A stretch of DNA of 54,077 nucleotides, taken from positions 1 through 54,077 of the forward strand of contig CAVKQI010000004.1 of the NCBI GenBank assembly GCA_963658405.1, read 5' to 3'. Each line of letters opens with the position of its first letter. Position 1 is the stretch's first letter. Under the pieces are notes generated by a model. It made no database searches, had not been told where the DNA came from, and saw only the letters and a list, made by a program, of their open reading frames with translations. The stretch is from CAG-791 sp963658405. Lineage in GTDB: Bacteria; Bacillota; Clostridia; Lachnospirales; Lachnospiraceae. Below, piece after piece: positions 16,342 to 24,212 of the stretch. A program made the position numbers and the translations under genes.

Positions 16342-16866
16342 ATGAAGGCAGAAGAACCCACACAGAAAAAAGTTTTTCAGCTTCTGGTTGACAATACATC
16401 CGGTGTTTTGTCCCGTATTGCCGGACTTTTCTCCAGAAGAGGATATAATATTTCCAGCATTACCGCAGGCGTGACGGCAGATCCCAGGATCACCCGGATC
16501 ACCATCGTAGCTACCGGTGATGATGACATCCTCGAGCAGATCGAGAAGCAGGTAGCCAAGCTGGTGGATGTCCGCGATATCCACGAATTAAAGCCGGATG
16601 AAAGCGTTTACAGAGAGCTGGCCATGATCAAGGTCAGAGCCGATGCAGCGCAGCGCCAGGGTATCATCGCCATCACCAATATTTTCCGCGGCAGTATCGT
16701 GGATGTATCTCCCGAGAGCCTGATCATTGAGATCACCGGCAATCAGGGCAAGATCGATGCATTCCTTCGCCTGCTGGATGGATTTGAGATTCTCGAGCTG
16801 GCCAGAACCGGTATTGCAGGTCTGGGCAGAGGCATTGATCACGTCATTTACATTGACGAGCCGTAA
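16342..16866 (+). CDS. ilvN: Acetolactate synthase small subunit, second copy
   Basis: A second complete regulatory subunit of 174 residues: ACT domain (QLLVDNTSGVLSRIAGLF, then YNISSITAG) plus C-terminal domain (ELAMIKVRADAAQRQGII). It is clearly homologous to the first copy but diverged well beyond a recent duplication. The glycine and asparagine used for valine binding in the family appear present in both. It starts a transcript with ilvC. It may give a second form of acetolactate synthase with different feedback, or serve another catalytic subunit elsewhere; both are inference. Confidence 0.93.
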   Translation: MKAEEPTQKKVFQLLVDNTSGVLSRIAGLFSRRGYNISSITAGVTADPRITRITIVATGDDDILEQIEKQVAKLVDVRDIHELKPDESVYRELAMIKVRADAAQRQGIIAITNIFRGSIVDVSPESLIIEITGNQGKIDAFLRLLDGFEILELARTGIAGLGRGIDHVIYIDEP

Positions 16867-16979
16867 TTTTATTTTGCGTTTCCGGTCAGCAGTTCGTAAG
16901 AGCTGCCGACTGAAAATAGGAATTGTCACAGGATGTTCCTTTGACAATTGCATAAATAACTCAATGGAGGAGAAACGAA
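16867..16979 (+). other. Structured ilvN2-ilvC spacer
   Basis: Contains a perfect 8-bp inverted repeat, AATTGTCA (16921-16928) with TGACAATT (16942-16949), and a looser hairpin near 16888-16912. The ilvC ribosome site GGAGG follows. It could be a processing or attenuation site; no T run is present. Confidence 0.35.
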
Positions 16980-18005
16980 ATGTCACAAACAGCAAAAATT
17001 TTCTATGAATCTGATTGCAATCCTGCACTGTTAGACGGCAAGACCGTCGCAGTCATCGGCTATGGCAGCCAGGGTCATGCTCATGCTCTGAACTTAAAGG
17101 AGTCCGGTGTACATGCCATCGTAGGTCTGTACGAGGGTTCTAAGTCCTGGGCAAAGGCAGAGGCACAGGGTTTGGAGGTTTACACAGCAGCAGAGGCAGC
17201 CAAGAAGGCTGACGTCATCATGATCCTGATCAACGATGAGCTGCAGGCAAAGCTTTACAAAGAGTCTATCGCTCCCAACTTAAAGGCAGGCGATATGCTG
17301 ATGTTCGCACACGGCTTCAACATCCACTATGGTCTGATCGTACCTCCGAAGGATGTCGATGTTACCATGGTAGCTCCCAAGGCACCCGGCCACACTGTAA
17401 GAAGTGAGTACCAGGCAGGCAGAGGTGTTCCGATGCTGGTAGCTGTACACCAGGATGCAACCGGCAAGGCACAGGAGAGAGCACTGGCTTATGCAGCTGC
17501 TATCGGCGGCGCAAGAGCAGGCGTACTGGAGACCACCTTCCGTACCGAGACCGAGACCGATCTGTTCGGTGAGCAGGCAGTCCTTTGCGGCGGTGTCTGC
17601 GCATTAATGCAGGCTGGTTTTGAGACTCTGTGCGAGGCTGGCTATGATCCCAGAAATGCATACTTCGAGTGCATCCATGAGATGAAGCTGATCGTAGACC
17701 TGATTTACCAGTCCGGTTTCAAGGGCATGCGTTATTCCATTTCCAATACCGCTGAGTACGGCGATTACATCACCGGCCCGAAGATCGTTACCGAGGATAC
17801 CAAGAAGGCTATGAAGAAGATCCTTTCCGATATCCAGGATGGTACCTTTGCAAAGGACTTCCTGCTTGACATGTCTGAGGCAGGCGGCCAGGTACACTTC
17901 AAGATGATGCGCATGAAGGCTCAGGAGCATGCATCTGAGAAGGTTGGCGAAGAGATTCGTAAACTATACAGCTGGAACGACGATGATAAGCTGATCAATA
18001 ACTAA
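16980..18005 (+). CDS. ilvC: Ketol-acid reductoisomerase (class I)
   Basis: Isomerises and reduces acetolactate or acetohydroxybutyrate to the dihydroxy acid, second step of valine and isoleucine synthesis, using NAD(P)H and magnesium. The N-terminal Rossmann motif is GYGSQGHAHALNL (about 27-39), the cofactor loop is GLYEGSKSW, and the C-terminal knotted domain has the metal-ligand stretch TETETDLFGEQAVLCGG. Length is 341 residues, the short class I form. A strong GGAGG precedes the start. A terminator follows. Confidence 0.97.
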   Translation: MSQTAKIFYESDCNPALLDGKTVAVIGYGSQGHAHALNLKESGVHAIVGLYEGSKSWAKAEAQGLEVYTAAEAAKKADVIMILINDELQAKLYKESIAPNLKAGDMLMFAHGFNIHYGLIVPPKDVDVTMVAPKAPGHTVRSEYQAGRGVPMLVAVHQDATGKAQERALAYAAAIGGARAGVLETTFRTETETDLFGEQAVLCGGVCALMQAGFETLCEAGYDPRNAYFECIHEMKLIVDLIYQSGFKGMRYSISNTAEYGDYITGPKIVTEDTKKAMKKILSDIQDGTFAKDFLLDMSEAGGQVHFKMMRMKAQEHASEKVGEEIRKLYSWNDDDKLINN

Positions 18006-18083
18006 TCGCCATCGTTTCCGGTTTGTTTGCCATGGCGTTTAGCTGTGGTATTCAGAGCTGCGATATAGAGTATGTAAGCAGAG

Positions 18084-18115
18084 GGGAATGCCGCGAAAAC
18101 GGCATTCCCTTTTTT
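18084..18115 (+). terminator. Terminator between ilvC and leuC
   Basis: A perfect 10-bp stem (18084-18093 with 18100-18109), loop CGAAAA, then six T. It ends only about 30 bases before the leuC start, with no promoter visible in between, so leuC-leuD may depend on read-through or attenuation here. Confidence 0.8.
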
Positions 18116-18143
18116 ACGCAGAAAACAAAGGAGGAGAACTGTC

Positions 18144-19403
18144 ATGGGAATGACAATGACGCAGAAGATTCTGGCGGCGCATGCCGGACTGGATCATGTG
18201 GAGGCCGGTCAGCTGATCGAGGCAAACCTGGATCTGGTGCTGGGCAATGACATCACCAGTCCTGTTGCCATCAAGGAAATGGACAAATTCAGCAAAAACG
18301 GTGTCTTTGACAAGGACAAGATCGCCCTTGTGCCGGACCACTTTGTGCCCAACAAGGACATCAAGTCTGCAGAGAACTGTCAGTGTGTCCGGGCTTTTGC
18401 AAAGAAAAATGAGATCACCAATTATTTTGAAGTAGGTCAGATGGGCATTGAGCATGCCCTGCTTCCGGAAAAAGGCCTGACGGCTCCCGGAGATGCCATC
18501 ATCGGCGCAGATTCCCACACCTGCACCTACGGTGCGGTAGGCGCCTTCTCCACCGGCGTCGGCAGCACGGATATGGCAGCCGGCATGGCTACCGGCAAGG
18601 CCTGGTTCAAGGTCCCCAGTGCTATTCTGTTTCGCCTGAGCGGAAGCCTTCCCAAGTGGGTCAGCGGCAAGGATGTGATCCTGCACATCATCGGCATGAT
18701 CGGTGTGGACGGTGCCCGTTACCAGTCCATGGAGTTTACCGGAGAGGGCGTTGCCAGCCTTTCCATGGATGACCGCTTTACCATTGCCAACATGGCTATC
18801 GAGGCCGGTGCCAAGAACGGCATTTTCCCGGTAGATGAAAAGACCGTTGCTTATATGAAGGAACACAGCCAGAGGGCCGGCAAGGTCTATGAGGCAGATC
18901 CGGATGCAGAATATACGGCCGTCTACGACATTGATCTTTCCACCATCAAGTCTACCGTATCGTTCCCTCACCTGCCGGAGAATACCCATACATTCGATGA
19001 TATGCCGGAGATCAAGATCGATCAGGTAGTCATCGGTTCCTGCACCAACGGCCGCATCAGCGACATCCGGGCAGCTGCAGAGATCTTAAAGGGCAGAAAG
19101 GTAGCGCAGGGTGTTCGCTGCATCGTGATCCCGGCTACCCAGAGCGTTTATCTGCAGGCTATGGAAGAGGGCCTGTTAAAGATCTTTATCGAGGCCGGCG
19201 CTGTCGTGAGCACCCCTACCTGCGGTCCCTGTCTCGGCGGATACATGGGCATCCTGGCAGAAGGAGAGCGCTGCGTATCCACCACCAACCGCAACTTTGT
19301 AGGTCGTATGGGACATGTGAAGTCGGAGGTCTATCTGGCAAGCCCTGCCGTGGCAGCGGCCAGCGCCGTGACCGGCAGAATCTCACAGCCCAGTGAGCTG
19401 TAG
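18144..19403 (+). CDS. leuC: 3-isopropylmalate dehydratase large subunit
   Basis: Aconitase-family [4Fe-4S] enzyme that, with LeuD, isomerises 2-isopropylmalate to 3-isopropylmalate in leucine synthesis. The cluster cysteines lie in GSCTNGRISD and TPTCGPCLGG; DSHTCTYGAVGAF carries conserved active-site residues. At 419 residues it belongs to the shorter (archaeal/clostridial) type. AAAGGAGGAG precedes the start. leuA and leuB are not in this window. Confidence 0.96.
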   Translation: MGMTMTQKILAAHAGLDHVEAGQLIEANLDLVLGNDITSPVAIKEMDKFSKNGVFDKDKIALVPDHFVPNKDIKSAENCQCVRAFAKKNEITNYFEVGQMGIEHALLPEKGLTAPGDAIIGADSHTCTYGAVGAFSTGVGSTDMAAGMATGKAWFKVPSAILFRLSGSLPKWVSGKDVILHIIGMIGVDGARYQSMEFTGEGVASLSMDDRFTIANMAIEAGAKNGIFPVDEKTVAYMKEHSQRAGKVYEADPDAEYTAVYDIDLSTIKSTVSFPHLPENTHTFDDMPEIKIDQVVIGSCTNGRISDIRAAAEILKGRKVAQGVRCIVIPATQSVYLQAMEEGLLKIFIEAGAVVSTPTCGPCLGGYMGILAEGERCVSTTNRNFVGRMGHVKSEVYLASPAVAAASAVTGRISQPSEL

Positions 19404-19422
19404 GAAAAGAGAAGATCGCATC

Positions 19423-19476
19423 GGAGAATTCGCCTGCGCGAAATTCTCCTCACGCAGCTGCTGCAAAGCAGCAGCT
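19423..19476 (+). repeat. Four-hairpin element, copy B (H3-H4 only)
   Basis: H3 is GGAGAATTCGC (19423-19433) pairing with GCGAAATTCTCC (19438-19449), with one bulged T. H4 is a perfect 9-bp stem (19456-19464 with 19468-19476, loop AAA). The leuD Shine-Dalgarno AAGGAAG follows directly. Confidence 0.75.
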
Positions 19477-19490
19477 TAGAAAGGAAGAAT

Positions 19491-19982
19491 ATGGTATCAG
19501 CAAAAGGTTCCGTTTTTCGTTATGGGGATAATGTAGATACGGACGTTATCATCCCGGCAAGATATTTAAATACCACCGATCATGCAGAGCTGGCATCTCA
19601 CTGCATGGAGGATATTGACAAGGAATTTGTTCATCAGGTCAAAAAGGGCGACATCATCGTGGCAGACAAGAATTTCGGCTGCGGCTCCTCCCGTGAGCAT
19701 GCGCCTATCGCCATCAAGGCCTCCGGCATTTCCTGTGTCATTGCAGAGAGCTTTGCCAGAATTTTCTACCGCAACGCCATCAACATCGGCCTGCCCATCA
19801 TTGAGTGCGCAGAGGCGCCGAAGCACATCAAGGCAGGAGATCAGGTTTCCATCGATTTTGACAGCGGCCTGATCACTGATGAGACCACCGGCGAGACTTT
19901 CCAGGGACAGGCATTTCCGCCTTTCATGCAGAAGATCATCGACGAGGGCGGCCTGATCAATTACATCAACAGCCAGGCGTAG
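19491..19982 (+). CDS. leuD: 3-isopropylmalate dehydratase small subunit
   Basis: Swivel-domain partner of LeuC. Shows YGDNVDTDVIIPARYLN near the N terminus and the signature FGCGSSREHAPIAIK (about residues 62-76). Length is 163 residues, matching the short-type LeuC. It lies 87 bases after leuC, separated by repeat copy B, and is followed by a strong terminator. Confidence 0.96.
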   Translation: MVSAKGSVFRYGDNVDTDVIIPARYLNTTDHAELASHCMEDIDKEFVHQVKKGDIIVADKNFGCGSSREHAPIAIKASGISCVIAESFARIFYRNAINIGLPIIECAEAPKHIKAGDQVSIDFDSGLITDETTGETFQGQAFPPFMQKIIDEGGLINYINSQA

Positions 19983-19999
19983 TTTTTACGGAAAAAATA

Positions 20000-20041
20000 A
20001 AAAGAGTCTTCTCCTTCGGGGAGAGGACTCTTTTGCTTTTT
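20000..20041 (+). terminator. leuD terminator
   Basis: A stem of about 15 bp (AAAAGAGTCTTCTCC with GGGAGAGGACTCTTTT) capped by a TTCG tetraloop, then TTTTGCTTTTT. It also reads as a terminator from the minus side. Confidence 0.85.
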
Positions 20042-20042
20042 C

Positions 20043-20105
20043 TGTTCAGCACCTGCCACATCTTGGATTTGCGAAGTAAATTCGAGATGTAGACTAAATA
20101 GATAC
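20043..20105 (+). repeat. Interspersed repeat family 2, third copy
   Basis: 20056-20105 matches 16-65 in the same orientation with about 9 differences in 50 bases. The preceding TGTTCAGCACCTGCC (20043-20057) matches the reverse complement of 785-799. It lies between the leuD terminator and the 3' end of the histidine-phosphatase gene. Confidence 0.6.
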
Positions 20106-20125
20106 TTTTTTAAATTGCAGTTACA

Positions 20126-20854
20126 TTACTGCGAGGATACCCGGGAGAAGGCGCCCATCGCGGAGATGGGTTCGCCTGCTATGCGCAGGTGGGAGGTATC
20201 GCCGATGACCTGGGCACGGAAGGCGGCATTGTCATGGACGACCTTTTCCGCATTCAGGATGGTGACAGAGCTGGGCGGCAGGTAGATGCACTGCTGGAGC
20301 TGTACCGGGGCAAAGCCGAGGATATGGGCGATCATCACCAGAGAGATGCCCAGATGACAGAAGAAGACGATGGTTTTGTCATCATCGTCAGCGGTCAGCA
20401 CCGGATCGGCCTTATAGAATCGCTCTGTCCGGGAATAACCATAGCTTTCCAGGATGCCGTCAATGCCCCGGCAGACTCTGTGAAAGCCGGGAACGATCCG
20501 GGGATTTTCCAGGAAGGCGGGATGAGAGAGCCAGGCTTCGGGATCATAGAATTCCTGCTGTCTGGTCCAGTACTCCGGCATGTAATCCCAGGGAACATGG
20601 ATGCGTCCGGTGGTGGGATCCTCGATCCGGTAGGTGAATTCCTGCATCCAGTCATAGGTGATGGCACTCTGGTGAAGCTTTCCAAGGGTAGGCCTTGCCG
20701 TATCTCTGGCTCTTCCTAGAGGGGAGACATAGAACTGCTCTACCTTCCAGTCCTTTAATCGCTCAGAGAGGAGTCTGGCCTCCCGAAATCCCTTCTCTGT
20801 AAGGGAATCGATGGTGTAATTAGGTTCGCAATGTCTGATAAATACCAGTCTCAT
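20126..20854 (-). CDS. Histidine phosphatase superfamily protein
   Basis: A 242-residue member of the phosphoglycerate-mutase-like clade. The N-terminal phospho-acceptor motif is RHCEP (His8), followed by SPLGRARDTA and a second histidine in FFCHLGISLVM, the expected catalytic pair. Substrate cannot be read; relatives act on sugar phosphates, cobalamin precursors or proteins. It is the only minus-strand gene between 2.2 and 54 kb and stands alone. The start context is GAAAGGAAACAAACTGCC then ATG. Family confident, function unknown. Confidence 0.88.
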   Translation of the reverse strand: MRLVFIRHCEPNYTIDSLTEKGFREARLLSERLKDWKVEQFYVSPLGRARDTARPTLGKLHQSAITYDWMQEFTYRIEDPTTGRIHVPWDYMPEYWTRQQEFYDPEAWLSHPAFLENPRIVPGFHRVCRGIDGILESYGYSRTERFYKADPVLTADDDDKTIVFFCHLGISLVMIAHILGFAPVQLQQCIYLPPSSVTILNAEKVVHDNAAFRAQVIGDTSHLRIAGEPISAMGAFSRVSSQ

Positions 20855-20948
20855 GGCAGTTTGTTTCCTTTCTTTCCGTTCCTTAATGACTATATCATAA
20901 AAAAATAAATTGTGTTATTCTAAATAATACGCGCAGGAAAATAAGAGC

Positions 20949-21037
20949 GGGGAATTCGCCTATGCGAAATGCTCCATGGATGCCGCAGATGACATCTATG
21001 GGGATCGCAGCAGGGAAAATTCCTTCGTTAAATTTCC
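20949..21037 (+). repeat. Four-hairpin element, copy F (rearranged)
   Basis: The module order differs from copies A and E. H3 (20949-20975) comes first, then H2 (CCATGGATG at 20974-20982 with CATCTATGG at 20993-21001, one G-T pair). A further hairpin follows (GGAAAATT near 21013 with AAATTTCC near 21030). It lies upstream of the TPR gene. Confidence 0.6.
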
Positions 21038-21076
21038 TTTGCAGTGCCGTATAATACTGCGGTACAGGAGGTAAAC

Positions 21077-21820
21077 ATGAACGAATTAATGACAGAAATC
21101 GGCCACCTGCTGGAAGAAGGCAGGACCGAAGAGGCAGAGCAGAGACTGCAGGCAGCATTAAAGCAGGCAGATGAGGATAAAAATTACCAGGCCTATGCGG
21201 ACATTGCCAGTCAGCTTGTGGGCTTTTATCAGATGACAGAGGCTTATGAGAAAGCGGAGGCGGTCTCGGATGATCTTCTTCTCCTGTTAGAGGAGCTGCA
21301 GATGGACAGGAGCGAGTATTTCGCTATGGTATTGCTGCAGCTGGGAGACATTTATCAGGGGCAGGGAAAGAAGAAGGAAGCGGAGGATGTCTATCGCCGC
21401 TGTGAGAATCTGCTGGGACAGATCAGTGCCGGTGAGGAGCCGCTGGCTTTATGCTTCTGGCATATGGGGATGTTCTATCTGGATACAGAGGAATTTGAGA
21501 AGGCAGAGAGCGCTTTTCGATGCTCCAACGATCATTTTGTAAAGGGCGAGCTGGCAGAGGATCCACGGATCGTCAGCAATACAGCCGGCATCGGAGAAGC
21601 GTTGCTACGAAGGGGAAAGAAGGCACAGGCACTGGCAGAATACGAAAAGGCTCTGCACATGCTGGAAGAAAAGAATGCCAAAGGGGACGGCTACGGCCTG
21701 CTGTGTGAAAACTGCGCCGTGATCGCCGAGAGCATGGGAGATGCAGAGAAAGCGGCTTTCTACAAAGAGAGAGCGGCCGGCGCCGGACAGAACGATCAGT
21801 CAGGCATGATAATGCATTAG
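21077..21820 (+). CDS. Tetratricopeptide-repeat protein
   Basis: A 247-residue helical-repeat protein. At least four TPR-like units are visible (YQAYADIASQLVGFYQMTEA; FAMVLLQLGDIYQGQGKKKE; LCFWHMGMFYLDTEEFEKAE; IGEALLRRGKKAQALAEYEK). TPRs mediate protein-protein contact; there is no signal peptide or catalytic domain, so it should be a cytosolic scaffold or adaptor. The start is fixed by AGGAGG 6 bases upstream; the in-frame extension to 21044 lacks a ribosome site. It precedes ruvA by 22 bases and is probably cotranscribed. Partner unknown. Confidence 0.85.
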   Translation: MNELMTEIGHLLEEGRTEEAEQRLQAALKQADEDKNYQAYADIASQLVGFYQMTEAYEKAEAVSDDLLLLLEELQMDRSEYFAMVLLQLGDIYQGQGKKKEAEDVYRRCENLLGQISAGEEPLALCFWHMGMFYLDTEEFEKAESAFRCSNDHFVKGELAEDPRIVSNTAGIGEALLRRGKKAQALAEYEKALHMLEEKNAKGDGYGLLCENCAVIAESMGDAEKAAFYKERAAGAGQNDQSGMIMH

Positions 21821-21842
21821 ATAAGGGAGAGAACCGAAAGAA

Positions 21843-22472
21843 GTGATTGCACATATTAAAGGTATTCTGGAAGAACTGACCCAGACCAGTGCGATTCTGG
21901 ATGTGGGAGGCGTGGGATACGAGATCCTGATCTCCCCGGATACGGCCTCCAGAATGCCGGGGCGGGGAGAAGAGGCCAGACTCTTTACCTATATGTATGT
22001 AAGAGAGGATCAGTTTGCCCTGTACGGATTCCTGAGTAAGGAGGAATTGGAACTTTTTAAGCAGCTGATCACTGTCAGCGGCATAGGGCCTAAGGGTGGT
22101 CTTTCCATTTTGTCTGCCATGAGCGGCGAAGATCTTCGCTTCGCCATTCTGGCAGGGGATGCCAGATCCATCGCCAGAGCCCCGGGCATAGGCAAAAAGA
22201 CGGCAGAACGTCTGATCCTGGATCTGCGGGATAAATTAAAGATGCCCGGAGAAGAGGAAGATACTGCCGGTGCAGGGAAACTTTCATCCTTGGGAAGCGC
22301 TGCGACGAATGGCACAGACAGCAGGGATGTGCGGACAGAAGCGGTGGAAGCTCTGGTGGCCTTAGGATACGGAAGAGCAGAAGCCCTCAAGGCTGTGCGC
22401 AAGGCAGCCGGCAGCCTGCCGGAGGCTGATACGGAGACACTCCTGAAGGCGGCATTAAAGCTGATGCTGTAA
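21843..22472 (+). CDS. ruvA: Holliday junction branch migration protein RuvA
   Basis: Binds four-way DNA junctions and loads the RuvB motor. The N-terminal OB fold (IAHIKGILEELTQTSAILDV) is followed by tandem helix-hairpin-helix motifs (VSGIGPKGGLSILS; APGIGKKTAERLILDL) and a C-terminal RuvB-contact domain. Length is 209 residues. GTG start. ruvB follows after 163 bases filled by a tandem repeat. Firmicutes lack RuvC; RecU, encoded at 47603, is the matching resolvase. Confidence 0.95.
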   Translation: MIAHIKGILEELTQTSAILDVGGVGYEILISPDTASRMPGRGEEARLFTYMYVREDQFALYGFLSKEELELFKQLITVSGIGPKGGLSILSAMSGEDLRFAILAGDARSIARAPGIGKKTAERLILDLRDKLKMPGEEEDTAGAGKLSSLGSAATNGTDSRDVRTEAVEALVALGYGRAEALKAVRKAAGSLPEADTETLLKAALKLML

Positions 22473-22491
22473 GCATCATTCATTGGGGCTG

Positions 22492-22609
22492 TATCAGGAA
22501 ATTAACTTTCTCGAAATTTCATTCGGGATCCTATCAGAAAATTCATCTTCGCGAAATTTTATTCGGGAACGTGTCACTAAATTCACCTTCGCGAATTTTG
22601 CCCGGCGCT
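22492..22609 (+). repeat. Three tandem 40-bp repeats before ruvB (copy G)
   Basis: Units begin at 22492, 22532 and 22572, exactly 40 bases apart; the third is cut slightly short. Each carries a core like GAAAATTCATCTTCGCGAAATTT, related to H3 of the four-hairpin element and able to form a small stem. The array ends 26 bases before the ruvB start. Confidence 0.75.
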
Positions 22610-22635
22610 GCAGGATGCGGCATATAGAGGAAACT

Positions 22636-23655
22636 ATGGAAAAGAGAATGATAGAGACCAGCTTCACCCAGGAGGATGCGCCCATCGAAGGATCCCTTCG
22701 TCCTCAGAAGCTGGATGATTATATCGGACAAGCAAAGATCAGGGAAAATCTGGCGATTTCCATTGAGGCCGCCAGACAGCGGAACGAAGCGTTGGACCAC
22801 GTGCTTTTTTACGGGCCGCCGGGACTGGGCAAGACCACCCTCTCTTGCATCATTGCCAACGAAATGGGCGTACATGTAAAGATCACCAGCGGCCCGGCCA
22901 TCGAAAAGCCGGGAGAGATGGCAGCCATCCTCAACGGACTGCAGGAAGGGGATGTACTCTTTATCGATGAGATCCATCGCCTGAATAAGCAGGTGGAGGA
23001 AGTGCTCTATCCCGCCATGGAGGATTTTGCCATCGACATTATGATCGGCAAGGGCGCAGGGGCAAAGTCGATCCGTCTCGACCTGCCGAAGTTCACCCTG
23101 GTGGGAGCTACCACCAGAGCGGGTCTTCTGTCGGCGCCGCTAAGAGACCGGTTCGGCATGATCCATCGGCTGGAGTTTTATTCGATCCCGGAGCTTAAGC
23201 AGATCCTTTTTCACTCTGCTGCCATCCTGGATGTGCCTCTGGATGATGCAGGCGCAGAGGAGATGGCCAGACGAAGCCGGGGCACCCCGAGACTGGCCAA
23301 CCGGATCCTTAAAAGAGTGCGGGATTATGCCCAGGTGCGCTTTGACGGTGTGATCACGGAGGAGACCGCCAGAACAGCGCTGGATCTGATGGATGTGGAC
23401 AAGCTGGGACTGGATCGTTCGGACAGAAATATCCTGCTTACGCTGATCGAAAAATTCGGGGGAGGACCGGCGGGACTTGATACGCTGGCTGCTTCTCTGG
23501 GAGAGGATGCCGGCACCATTGAGGATGTGGTGGAGCCGTATCTATTGCAGAACGGACTGATCAACCGTACCCCCCGGGGAAGGGTGGCCACCCCCAAGGC
23601 CTATCAGCATCTGGGCCTTGCACTGCCGGTCGGCAGCGCATATCCGGAATCGTGA
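22636..23655 (+). CDS. ruvB: Holliday junction helicase motor RuvB
   Basis: AAA+ ATPase that drives branch migration on RuvA-bound junctions. P-loop GPPGLGKTTL (about 60-69), Walker B LFIDEIHRL, sensor region GATTRAGLLSAPLRDRFGMI, and a C-terminal winged helix ending in RGRVATPKAYQHLG. Length is 339 residues. The start at 22636 (MEKRMIETSF) has AGAGGAAA upstream; the longer open frame reads through the 40-bp tandem repeats and is not protein-like there. Confidence 0.96.
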   Translation: MEKRMIETSFTQEDAPIEGSLRPQKLDDYIGQAKIRENLAISIEAARQRNEALDHVLFYGPPGLGKTTLSCIIANEMGVHVKITSGPAIEKPGEMAAILNGLQEGDVLFIDEIHRLNKQVEEVLYPAMEDFAIDIMIGKGAGAKSIRLDLPKFTLVGATTRAGLLSAPLRDRFGMIHRLEFYSIPELKQILFHSAAILDVPLDDAGAEEMARRSRGTPRLANRILKRVRDYAQVRFDGVITEETARTALDLMDVDKLGLDRSDRNILLTLIEKFGGGPAGLDTLAASLGEDAGTIEDVVEPYLLQNGLINRTPRGRVATPKAYQHLGLALPVGSAYPES

Positions 23656-23663
23656 GATTTTCC

Positions 23664-23693
23664 TTGCAACGGTGCTTTTGTAGGATATATAAT
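23664..23693 (+). promoter_or_regulatory. Promoter for zapA
   Basis: TTGCAA (23664-23669), 18-base spacer, perfect TATAAT (23688-23693). Transcription would begin near 23700, which favours the TTG at 23731 as the zapA start. Confidence 0.6.
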
Positions 23694-23730
23694 AACGGCA
23701 GTGTTAATAAAACGGAACGAGGGAAAAGCA

Positions 23731-24174
23731 TTGGAAGGTAAAGTTGACTGCGAAGTTGTGATCGGCGGAAAAGTATATACACTCAGCGGCTATGAAAGTG
23801 AAGAGTACCTGCAGAAGGTAGCTTCCTATATAAACGGGAAGATCTCCGATATTTCCCAGAATGCGGCCTACAGCAGACTGCCTGTGGATATGCAGAATAT
23901 CCTGCTGAATATCAATGTGGCAGATGATTATTTCAAGGCGCAGGGAGATGCCAAGCTCCTGGAAGAGGATATCGATGCCAAGGAGAAGGATCTGTATAAT
24001 TTAAAGCGCGAACTGATCGCCGCCCAGATGAAGCTGGAAAATACCGAAAAGGCCTATAAGTCTCTGCAGACAGAGAAGGAAGAGGCCGCCAGAAAGATCA
24101 TCCAGCTGGAGACGGAATTAAAAAGCGCACAGAAACAGCAGCAGGATAAGCTCCCCGCCGTGGTACAGTCATAA
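23731..24174 (+). CDS. zapA: Cell division protein ZapA-like
   Basis: ZapA-family protein that bundles FtsZ filaments at mid-cell. The N-terminal globular part (CEVVIGGKVYTLSGYESEEY) is followed by a long coiled coil (about residues 70-140, rich in Lys, Glu, Leu and Gln). Length is 147 residues, longer than the roughly 85-110 of classical ZapA, with the excess in the coiled coil. TTG start chosen because GAGGG lies about 10 bases upstream and the promoter leaves no leader for the GTG at 23701. Confidence 0.8.
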   Translation: MEGKVDCEVVIGGKVYTLSGYESEEYLQKVASYINGKISDISQNAAYSRLPVDMQNILLNINVADDYFKAQGDAKLLEEDIDAKEKDLYNLKRELIAAQMKLENTEKAYKSLQTEKEEAARKIIQLETELKSAQKQQQDKLPAVVQS

Positions 24175-24212
24175 GCACGGCTGTCCGTCTGCATTTCGTG
24201 ATAGATAAAGCC

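Noticed and set aside
22492..22609. Short CRISPR array
   Set aside because: Units are contiguous tandem repeats with no unique spacers and no cas genes nearby.
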